From NCBI RefSeq assembly GCF_003286415.2, contig NZ_CP043450.1, positions 6,696,001-6,760,000 on the forward strand: a DNA stretch of 64,000 nt, written 5' to 3'. This document shows positions 7,249 through 13,342 of the stretch, in pieces. Position 1 is the first letter of the stretch. The number at the start of each line of letters is the position of its first letter. A model generated the notes under the pieces. The model was not told the origin of the DNA, did not search any database, and saw only the letters and a program-made list of their open reading frames with translations. This stretch comes from Mucilaginibacter rubeus (lineage in GTDB: Bacteria; Bacteroidota; Bacteroidia; Sphingobacteriales; Sphingobacteriaceae). The position numbers and the translations under genes were made by a program.

Positions 7249-7449
7249 TTAATCCTCTTCGTCTAAAGAAAAAATATCCTCAACCGGTTTGCCAAATACG
7301 CGGGCTATTTTTAAAGCCAGCACTGTTGATGGCACATACCGGTTACTCTCGATGGTATTAATGGTTTGGCGCGATACACCAATAAGTTCCGCAAGCTCGG
7401 CCTGGGTTATATTTTTGATGGCGCGTTCAACCCTGATATTATTTTTCAT
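7249..7449 (-). CDS. XRE family transcriptional regulator, compact
   Basis: A 66-residue protein that is almost entirely one helix-turn-helix domain (QAELAELIGVSRQTINTIE at about 17-35) followed by the FGKPVEDIFSL tail typical of small YgzD/YozG-like regulators. It overlaps the upstream membrane gene by four bases. In many Firmicutes and Bacteroidota this regulator type is paired with small membrane proteins of unknown function, and the pairing is seen here twice over. Two perfect palindromes ahead of the first gene of the run are candidate operators for it. Confidence 0.9.
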   Translation of the reverse strand: MKNNIRVERAIKNITQAELAELIGVSRQTINTIESNRYVPSTVLALKIARVFGKPVEDIFSLDEED

Positions 7450-7883
7450 GCCTGCCCCTCTTCCTTATTGATGAGGCGGTTGTTCTGGAAAATTTTCCAC
7501 CTGAAACGCACAATGAAAAACACAAGCGGTACCAATAAATTTAAAAACAAAATATGTTCGGTGTCTTTGCTTAAAATTAAACTCACCACCAAAAGTATAT
7601 AATTTACATAAATAGCCCACTGCAATGAATCGAGCCTGAGCTTAAAGATCTGTTCATCCTCTATGCGCTCTTTCGCGAAAGCAATAAAGAATAAGCCGAT
7701 GGCCATGAGCAGCGTGGTGGTCATGAAAAAGATGTGATGGCTGTTAAACAGGTTGTCACTATCGGGTTCGTCATGCATACTAAAGCCCATCTCTTTTTTA
7801 AACATTACGATGGGGATATGGATCAGGAAAAGTGCCAGCCCCAAGTACCTGAACCAGTGCGGAAATAAAAAGCGTGATTTCAT
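7446..7883 (-). CDS. Four-helix membrane protein, paralogue of the upstream gene
   Basis: A 145-residue protein with about four hydrophobic segments. It begins MKSRFLFP and ends with the motif VFFIVRFRWKIFQNNRLI; the upstream gene starts with the same eight residues and ends LVFFIIRFRWKIYLLNRGL, and both share EDEQIF/EDEHIV and LDSLQWAIY/SDSLQWAVY in the middle. The two therefore come from a tandem duplication that has diverged. Four-base overlaps join it to both neighbours. No function is known to me; its association with an XRE regulator is the main clue. Confidence 0.8.
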   Translation of the reverse strand: MKSRFLFPHWFRYLGLALFLIHIPIVMFKKEMGFSMHDEPDSDNLFNSHHIFFMTTTLLMAIGLFFIAFAKERIEDEQIFKLRLDSLQWAIYVNYILLVVSLILSKDTEHILFLNLLVPLVFFIVRFRWKIFQNNRLINKEEGQA

Positions 7884-8353
7884 GATTGTATGGCCTCCTT
7901 AACCTCTGTTGTTAAACCCCTGTTGAGTAAATAGATCTTCCACCTGAAACGGATAATGAAAAACACCAGCAGAGTTAATACATTATACATAGTGAACATA
8001 AGAAAACTGAGCCCGTAGGAAGCGAAGATCACTACAGCGAAAACTATATAATTTATATATACAGCCCACTGTAACGAGTCGGAACGAAGCTGTACAATGT
8101 GCTCGTCCTCTACAGTCTCCTTTGAAAAGGCTAATAAAATTAAGCCGGATAAGGTTAGGAATAGCTGGATCTCATCGTCGAAGCATTCATCCCTGGCCGC
8201 GTCCGTAAAGCTCTGTGCAGTGGGGCGCAGATTATACCACACGAAGATTTGATTTGAGCTGTTTTGCGAATAAATAAAAAAAGCGATTCCTGCTAAAAAT
8301 AAAAACAGCCCCAGGAACCGGGCTTTTGACGGAAATAAGAATCGTGATTTCAT
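7880..8353 (-). CDS. Four-helix membrane protein, first gene of the XRE operon
   Basis: 157 residues from the ATG at 8351-8353. I reject the longer frame starting at 8416 because it would translate through two operator-like palindromes and because the paralogue next door starts with the same MKSRFLFP. About four membrane helices, with an acidic extracytoplasmic or loop stretch DAARDECFDDE between the first two. The conserved SLQWAVYINYI and IIRFRWKI segments match the paralogue. It probably leads a polycistron with the paralogue, the XRE regulator and a VOC protein. Confidence 0.8.
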   Translation of the reverse strand: MKSRFLFPSKARFLGLFLFLAGIAFFIYSQNSSNQIFVWYNLRPTAQSFTDAARDECFDDEIQLFLTLSGLILLAFSKETVEDEHIVQLRSDSLQWAVYINYIVFAVVIFASYGLSFLMFTMYNVLTLLVFFIIRFRWKIYLLNRGLTTEVKEAIQS

Positions 8354-8355
8354 AA

Positions 8356-8396
8356 TTGTAAAGTTTGGCTTACCAAAAGTAAAACAAACTTTACAA
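8356..8396 (-). promoter_or_regulatory. Inverted repeat operator candidate 1
   Basis: TTGTAAAGTTTG (8356-8367) and CAAACTTTACAA (8385-8396) form perfect 12-bp arms around 17 bases, starting three bases upstream of the start codon of the first membrane gene. Likely an XRE-regulator site, or a leader hairpin. Confidence 0.55.
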
Positions 8397-8397
8397 A

Positions 8398-8415
8398 TGT
8401 CAAATATATTTGACA
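8398..8415. promoter_or_regulatory. Perfect 18-bp palindrome, operator candidate 2
   Basis: TGTCAAATATATTTGACA is a perfect palindrome. On the minus strand it contains TATATTTG, a match to the -7 consensus TAnnTTTG, so a dimeric regulator bound here would block the promoter of the XRE operon. Confidence 0.6.
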
Positions 8416-8470
8416 AAATATTTTTTTAAATCATTCAGCGCTGTTTAAAAACGGTTAAAGATTTTTTCAA

Positions 8471-8568
8471 GTAGAGACGCATAATTGCGTCTCCTGTAGG
8501 ACAAGCAGCTTTGCATCTCTCTTTGCTATCGTAAATTACATGCGGGAGACGCAATTATGCGTCTCTAC
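8471..8568. repeat. Palindromic element with GTAGAGACGCATAATTGCGT ends
   Basis: The left arm 8471-8493 and right arm 8545-8568 are inverted copies of a GTAGAGACGCATAATTGCGTCTC sequence; each arm also contains an internal palindrome (GACGCATAATTGCGTC). This type of short element recurs in many Bacteroidota and cyanobacterial genomes as far as I recall. Non-coding. Confidence 0.75.
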
Positions 8569-8601
8569 AATTAAAAACAATCGCTTACCGGTAGATAAAA
8601 C

Positions 8602-8736
8602 TTCATTGCCGTTGGTTTTAACCAACGGAGTAGTGAGTTGCACGGAGAGGCTTTAGCCCAAATCCGTTTGTATAATTGGGCTAAGGCCAGGACTCTTCAG
8701 TCTTTTATGCCGTTGGTTTTAACCAACGGCAATGAA
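8602..8736. repeat. Palindromic element with CCGTTGGTTTTAACCAACGG ends
   Basis: Arms at 8602-8628 and 8710-8736 each contain the near-perfect palindrome CCGTTGGTTTTAACCAACGG and extend to an inverted TTCATTG/CAATGAA. It lies next to the GTAGAGACGC element, so the 477-base gap upstream of the XRE operon holds operator sites plus two unrelated palindromic elements and no gene. Confidence 0.75.
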
Positions 8737-8748
8737 TTAAATTGCTTC

Positions 8749-8779
8749 TAAATAAAAATGCCCGTGGGGACACGGGCAT
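8749..8779 (-). terminator. Terminator after rimM
   Basis: On the minus strand a 9-bp stem ATGCCCGTG/CACGGGCAT with a four-base loop is followed by TTTTTATT. It ends the rpsP-rimM transcript before the accessory genes. Confidence 0.85.
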
Positions 8780-8830
8780 CGGTTTTAAAATTCTTATTTC
8801 TTACTTCTAAAAGTCTTGCATCTCAAAACG

Positions 8831-9358
8831 CTATCCTTCCAGGTAAATATCCAGCAGGCCTTCGGGCAGGTCGATATAAATTTCGCCGCCTTCAACATCA
8901 ATACCTTTAATGATCTCGATGTTAAGCGGAAACAGTACTTCCTTATTTTTATACTGAACGGTAGCTATCAATTGCTGCGGATATTCCTGCACAGTTAAGA
9001 TCTCGCCCAATTCGCCATGGGTTTCATCTATGGCGATAAAGCCTTCCACATCATTCAGTGTAAATTCACCTTTTTTCTTTTTAGGCTTCAGTTTATTGGG
9101 CAGGTAAATATCCCGTTTAACCAGTGCCGAGGCTTTTTCTATGGTGTCAACGTCTTCCAGGTTAAGGTAGGCGTTGCTTTTTTGCAGGTACTTTATTGAT
9201 GATACAAAGTAAGGGATCATCTTCCCGGCAATATCAATAAATACAGCATTGAACTTAATATCTTCAATACCATCAAAATCAACGTATATCTGCAATTCGC
9301 CTTTCAGGCCTTTGGTTTTTAAAACTGTACCTATCCTGAAATGATCTTCAGCTTTCAT
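8831..9358 (-). CDS. rimM: Ribosome maturation factor RimM
   Basis: A 175-residue protein that assists assembly of the 30S head around S19. Residues 3-80 form the RimM beta-barrel (FRIGTVLKTKGLKGELQIY) and residues 95-170 the PRC-barrel (DVEGFIAIDETHGELGEI, ending PEGLLDIY). I chose the ATG at 9356-9358; the longer frame adds 15 residues encoded by an intergenic hairpin. It follows rpsP by 121 bases as in the canonical operon, and a terminator follows it. Confidence 0.95.
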   Translation of the reverse strand: MKAEDHFRIGTVLKTKGLKGELQIYVDFDGIEDIKFNAVFIDIAGKMIPYFVSSIKYLQKSNAYLNLEDVDTIEKASALVKRDIYLPNKLKPKKKKGEFTLNDVEGFIAIDETHGELGEILTVQEYPQQLIATVQYKNKEVLFPLNIEIIKGIDVEGGEIYIDLPEGLLDIYLEG

Positions 9359-9375
9359 ATAAAATGAGTTAAACA

Positions 9376-9406
9376 ATAATGGCGAAGCTGTTAGCCTCGC
9401 CATTAT
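9376..9406 (-). promoter_or_regulatory. Hairpin in the rpsP-rimM spacer
   Basis: A perfect 10-bp stem ATAATGGCGA/TCGCCATTAT with an 11-base loop ends 17 bases upstream of the rimM ATG. No proper T run follows, so it is more likely an mRNA processing or stability element, or a translation modulator, than a terminator. Confidence 0.5.
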
Positions 9407-9479
9407 CCGGATTTAAGAAATCAAACGTAAAGATTCAAGATAAATGTTATTCCTGCGTTCTGTACGCTTAATCAAATAA

Positions 9480-9998
9480 TTATTCTGCGCTTTCAGCTTC
9501 TGCTGCTGCATCTTCTGCAGGAGCTTCTTCTTCAGCAACAGGAGCGTTTTTAGCAGCGATAGCAGCAGCTTTTTCTTCGCTCTTTTTAGCTTCAGCAGCT
9601 AAAGCAGCTTTGCGGGCTTCGTCTTTAGCAACGTTAAGGCTGGTTTTTTTACCGGTGATTTTGCCGTCTTTCTGGTCAAGCCATTCAGCAAATTTAGTTT
9701 CAAGTTGCTCTTCTGTTAAAGCACCTTTTTTAACACCACCTTGTAAGTGTTTTTTGTAAAGCACACCTTTGTATGAAAGGATAGCACGACAAGTGTCAGT
9801 AGGCTGGGCACCGTTGTTAACCCAATCTAAAGTTTTGTCAAAGTTGATGTCGATAGTTGCTGGGTTAGTGTTTGGGTTGTATGAACCTAAACGCTCAATG
9901 AAGCGTCCATCACGTGGAGCGCGTGCGTCTGCTACCACGATGTAATAAAAAGGTTTACCTTTTTTACCGTGTCTTTGTAGTCTGATCTTAGTTGCCAT
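9480..9998 (-). CDS. rpsP: 30S ribosomal protein S16 with Ala/Glu-rich C-terminal extension
   Basis: The first 80 residues or so are canonical S16 (KIRLQRHGKKGKPFYYIVVAD, RDGRFIERLGSYNP). S16 stabilises the 5' domain of 16S rRNA during 30S assembly. At 172 residues it is about twice the usual bacterial length: after residue 95 there is a helical segment (EEQLETKFAEWLDQK) and then an Ala/Lys/Glu-rich tail ending in ESAE. Extended S16 proteins are common in Bacteroidota. It leads the rpsP-rimM transcript and has a hairpin in its leader. Confidence 0.97.
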   Translation of the reverse strand: MATKIRLQRHGKKGKPFYYIVVADARAPRDGRFIERLGSYNPNTNPATIDINFDKTLDWVNNGAQPTDTCRAILSYKGVLYKKHLQGGVKKGALTEEQLETKFAEWLDQKDGKITGKKTSLNVAKDEARKAALAAEAKKSEEKAAAIAAKNAPVAEEEAPAEDAAAEAESAE

Positions 9999-10022
9999 TG
10001 TAAATTTTTATGTATTCAACAT

Positions 10023-10058
10023 TATCCCCGGAGTTCTTTCTGCGGGGATGCAAAGGTA
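10023..10058 (-). promoter_or_regulatory. rpsP promoter -7 box and leader hairpin
   Basis: On the minus strand TACCTTTG (10051-10058) matches TAnnTTTG, and directly after it ATCCCCG/CGGGGAT (10023-10048) forms a 7-bp hairpin at the probable 5' end of the mRNA. The arrangement parallels the rplS leader and fits an autoregulatory ribosomal-protein leader. No clear -33 element was found. Confidence 0.5.
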
Positions 10059-10218
10059 TTAATTTTTATCACAATTAAAAATAGCTGATAATTAATTATT
10101 TATCTTTTAGCTGTGTGGCTTAAGGAGTTGCATGATAAACGGTAGTTTTTTACTGATCAATTGTCGTTTTTTCAAACTTAACATTGCAGTAAATCAAAAA
10201 AATCGGAACTTACCCGCC

Positions 10219-10755
10219 ATGAGTATCACCAGGAAAACACGTATAGCAATTGATATGGATGAAGTTATTGCCGATACCATTGGCAAATTCATCAGCATGT
10301 ATAAAGAGAGGCACAATGAAGAAATCATCCTTGGCAATATGGAAGGCAAGGAGTTTAGAGAGATCCTGCCGCCCCACCTAAGCGAAACTTTGCGCGTATA
10401 TATTAATGAGCGTGGCTTTTTCAGGGATATTCCGGTAATGCCCGATGCGCAGGAAGTGGTGAAAGCCCTGCATGAAAAATATGATGTATATATAGCATCG
10501 GCTGCTATGGAATTCAAATACTCGCTGGAGGATAAACAGGCATGGCTTGAAGAGCATTTTCCTTTTATCTCATGGACAAACATTATTTTTTGCGGGCACA
10601 AGATCCTGGATGTAGATATCATGATTGACGACCGCATCAAAAATTTCACCACATTTAACGGCCGTAAAATACTTTATACCTCGCCGCATAACATGCTGCT
10701 TACCGATTATGAAAGGGTAAATACCTGGAAAGAGGTTGCCGAAAAATTATTGTAG
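10219..10755 (+). CDS. 5'(3')-deoxyribonucleotidase, HAD superfamily
   Basis: A 178-residue protein with the HAD nucleophile motif IDMDEVIAD near residues 9-17 (the two Asp residues of DxD), a middle serine/alanine motif IASAAMEF, and the terminal metal-binding MIDDRIKNF near 134-142. This pattern fits the NT5C-type nucleotidase family that dephosphorylates deoxyribonucleoside monophosphates. The ATG at 10219 is preferred: the frame is open from 10132, but the extra 29 residues are unlike any HAD start. It is divergent from rpsP. The substrate is assigned by family. Confidence 0.85.
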   Translation: MSITRKTRIAIDMDEVIADTIGKFISMYKERHNEEIILGNMEGKEFREILPPHLSETLRVYINERGFFRDIPVMPDAQEVVKALHEKYDVYIASAAMEFKYSLEDKQAWLEEHFPFISWTNIIFCGHKILDVDIMIDDRIKNFTTFNGRKILYTSPHNMLLTDYERVNTWKEVAEKLL

Positions 10756-10809
10756 TTGTTTGTTTATCATATAAATAGCTATACCTTTAAATAAATACGG
10801 CTTGTTTCC

Positions 10810-12180
10810 ATGTTTAACCCAAACCCTGCTGCAAAAGGAAATTGTACCATTGTTTTTGATCTTGACGAACAGAAATACCTGTTTGTAAGCGAAAACTTTT
10901 ATAGCCTTTTTGGTGTAGGGGTTGAGCATCTTCATCAAAATACCAATTTTTTGAATGGCCTGGTAAAGCCTAAGGTTTTGGCCGATATTAAACGGCTTAC
11001 CGCTGAGTTGCCCCCCGGCGAGTCGATCCAGATGACTTATCACCTGGAAGCAAATCAAAAACAACTAACCGAAAAAAGAACACTTACTATTGATGGGCTT
11101 ACCGGCCATAAGATCATATTAAGTAATATCACAAGTGCCCTGGCTGTTGTTTCAACCCCGGGATCCTTGGGAAAAGTTGGCCTGCGTGAACGATTTTTAG
11201 ATTCGCTTATTAATTCGCAAACCAATTTTTTGATCAGGATAGGTATTGATGGCAAATTCACCTTTGTTAACCGCCAGTTTTTGAAAACCTTTGGATATGC
11301 CGTGGATGAGATTATCGGGCATCACTTTTCAAAAACAACCATTCCGGAGGAGGCTCATCTGTGCGAGGAAGCTTTTTCTAATTGTATTAACAATCCCGGC
11401 AAGATCATCAGGCTTATTCACAAAAAGCCTGCTAAAGACGGCACACTTCATGATACCGAATGGGAGTTTGTTTCCATAGCCGATAACGAAGGGAATATAT
11501 TTGAAGTACAGGGCATTGGCCGGGACATTACCCCGCAAATGCAAATGCGGGAAGAGGCTTTGCAAATAAAAGACAGCCTTGAAGCGCTGATCAACAACAC
11601 TCAGGATCATATCTGGTCGGTTGATAAGGAATTACGCTACCTTTATATGAACCAGGCTTATGTTGAGCAGGTTACTTATTTAACAGGTGTACAACCTTAT
11701 AGAGGCCAATATTCTTATAAACACGAGGGTTTTAGCCGGCAAATAATTGACGACTGGACGGTTTATTATAACCGCGCCTTAAATGGTGAGCGTTATTCAA
11801 TCATCAGTGAAAGTATTGATCCTGCGAACGGACAGAGCTTATATTTTGAGGTGAGCTTTAACCCCATCTACACAGCTGCCGGCGATATCATTGGCGCGGG
11901 ATGCTTCGGACATAATATTACCGAAAGGCTCAAAATACAGAAAGAACTTGTTGACCAAAACGAGCGTTTAAGAAACATCGCCTCATTAAGTTCGCATGAA
12001 TTGCGCCGACCGGTAGCAAGTATGCTGGGCCTTATAGGTTTAATGGATCGCGAAGATTTTTATAATCCCGAAAATAAAGAGATCATAGCCCATCTGTTTA
12101 CCGTGAGCGCCGAAATTGATGCCGCTATCCGGCTTGTTGTTGACAGCACCATGCCAAATAAAACAGCCCGGACTAAGTAG
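10810..12180 (+). CDS. PAS-domain protein with orphan HisKA/DHp segment and no ATPase domain
   Basis: A 456-residue soluble protein: a divergent N-terminal PAS-like region (about 10-115), a PAS domain with PAC motif (about 130-245, ending EVQGIGRDIT), a second PAS (about 255-375, ending GAGCFGHNITERL) and a DHp helix pair with H-box SSHELRRPVASMLGL near 396-410. The frame then ends with about 45 residues of a second helix; no HATPase N, G1 or G2 box follows, and a terminator sits on the stop codon. It could dimerise with a full kinase or act as a phosphotransfer or sensory partner. I see no frameshift that would restore a kinase domain downstream. Confidence 0.85.
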   Translation: MFNPNPAAKGNCTIVFDLDEQKYLFVSENFYSLFGVGVEHLHQNTNFLNGLVKPKVLADIKRLTAELPPGESIQMTYHLEANQKQLTEKRTLTIDGLTGHKIILSNITSALAVVSTPGSLGKVGLRERFLDSLINSQTNFLIRIGIDGKFTFVNRQFLKTFGYAVDEIIGHHFSKTTIPEEAHLCEEAFSNCINNPGKIIRLIHKKPAKDGTLHDTEWEFVSIADNEGNIFEVQGIGRDITPQMQMREEALQIKDSLEALINNTQDHIWSVDKELRYLYMNQAYVEQVTYLTGVQPYRGQYSYKHEGFSRQIIDDWTVYYNRALNGERYSIISESIDPANGQSLYFEVSFNPIYTAAGDIIGAGCFGHNITERLKIQKELVDQNERLRNIASLSSHELRRPVASMLGLIGLMDREDFYNPENKEIIAHLFTVSAEIDAAIRLVVDSTMPNKTARTK

Positions 12181-12200
12181 TAGCCCGGGCTGTTTTATTT
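12160..12200. terminator. Bidirectional terminator between the PAS gene and pfkA
   Basis: A 12-bp stem AAAACAGCCCGG/CCGGGCTGTTTT with T-rich flanks on both sides serves both converging genes. Its left arm encodes the last codons of the PAS protein. Confidence 0.9.
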
Positions 12201-12216
12201 ATCGTTTTAGCTGAAA

Positions 12217-13197
12217 TTACATAGATAACATTTCAACCAGCTTAATCATGTTAGGATCAATACCCTGGTGATGTTTAATGGCATGCTCAAATGGCGTATA
12301 AGCTACTTCTCCGTTAATGAGGCCGATCATTTCGTTGCGGTGTCCGTCTCTTAAAGCTTCAACGGCAGCAGCGCCAACGCGGCTTGCCAGTACCCTGTCC
12401 ATACAGCTTGGTGCACCACCACGTTGTATGTGGCCTAAAATAGAGATCCGGGTATCATAGTTAGGGAATTTTTCCTGAACCAGGCGACCAACTTCAAACG
12501 CGCCACCTGCTGTATCGTCGCCTTCGGCTACAATTACAATACGTGATGTTTTGTCTTTACGGCCAAACTCAAGGCGGTTAAATAAACCTTCGAGCCCGGT
12601 TTTACTTTCAGGGATCAGGATGGCCTCGGCGCCGGTAGCAATACCGGTACGTAAAGCAATCAATCCAGAGTCGCGGCCCATTACCTCAACAATAAATAAA
12701 CGATCGTGCGATTCGGCAGTGTCCCTGATCTTATCAACGGCATCAACAACGGTGTTAATGGCGGTATCATAACCAATGGTAAAATCGGTACCTACAAGGT
12801 CATTATCAATAGTACCTGGTAAACCAACTACCGGAATATCATATTCGCTGCCAAAAACTTTAGCGCCGGTAAAAGTACCGTCGCCGCCAATGGCTACCAA
12901 TGCATCAACCTTGTTTTTTACCAGTTGTTCGTAAGCATTTTTACGGCCTTCGGGGGTTCTGAAATCATCACATCTTGCGGTTTTAAGTATAGTACCGCCA
13001 CGCTGAATAATGTTTGAAACGGATTTACGGTTCATGGTGAAAAAATCACCTTTGCCCATGCCGTCGTAACCACGGCGAATACCCGTGACTTCAATTCCGT
13101 AATACATCGCGGCACGTACAACCGCTCTTATGGCAGCGTTCATTCCGGGTGCATCACCACCTGAAGTAAAAACGCCGATATTTTTGATCTGAGTCAT
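12217..13197 (-). CDS. pfkA: ATP-dependent 6-phosphofructokinase
   Basis: It phosphorylates fructose 6-phosphate to fructose 1,6-bisphosphate, the committed step of glycolysis. The 326-residue sequence has GVFTSGGDAPGMNAAIR at 8-24, the ATP-binding GGDGTF near 103-108, the catalytic PGTIDND near 126-132, and MGRDSGLIAL. Gly rather than Asp in GGDGT points to ATP as donor, as in the classic bacterial enzyme. Length is typical. It is a single gene on the minus strand with a 145-base upstream gap before the DsbD genes. Confidence 0.97.
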   Translation of the reverse strand: MTQIKNIGVFTSGGDAPGMNAAIRAVVRAAMYYGIEVTGIRRGYDGMGKGDFFTMNRKSVSNIIQRGGTILKTARCDDFRTPEGRKNAYEQLVKNKVDALVAIGGDGTFTGAKVFGSEYDIPVVGLPGTIDNDLVGTDFTIGYDTAINTVVDAVDKIRDTAESHDRLFIVEVMGRDSGLIALRTGIATGAEAILIPESKTGLEGLFNRLEFGRKDKTSRIVIVAEGDDTAGGAFEVGRLVQEKFPNYDTRISILGHIQRGGAPSCMDRVLASRVGAAAVEALRDGHRNEMIGLINGEVAYTPFEHAIKHHQGIDPNMIKLVEMLSM

Positions 13198-13342
13198 TTT
13201 TTTGTGTTGGTTATAAACAGGCTAACCTATTCATAACTAATTAGGGTTGTAAATATTGTTTTTATTTAAACCCCGCGCCTAACCAATAAAACGCAGAATT
13301 TGAATTTTGCGCGAATTTACATTTATTTTTTTAACTCGATCC

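Noticed and set aside
10194..10652. 152-codon minus-strand frame opposite the deoxyribonucleotidase gene
   Set aside because: It is antisense to an intact HAD enzyme and has no start or domain support.
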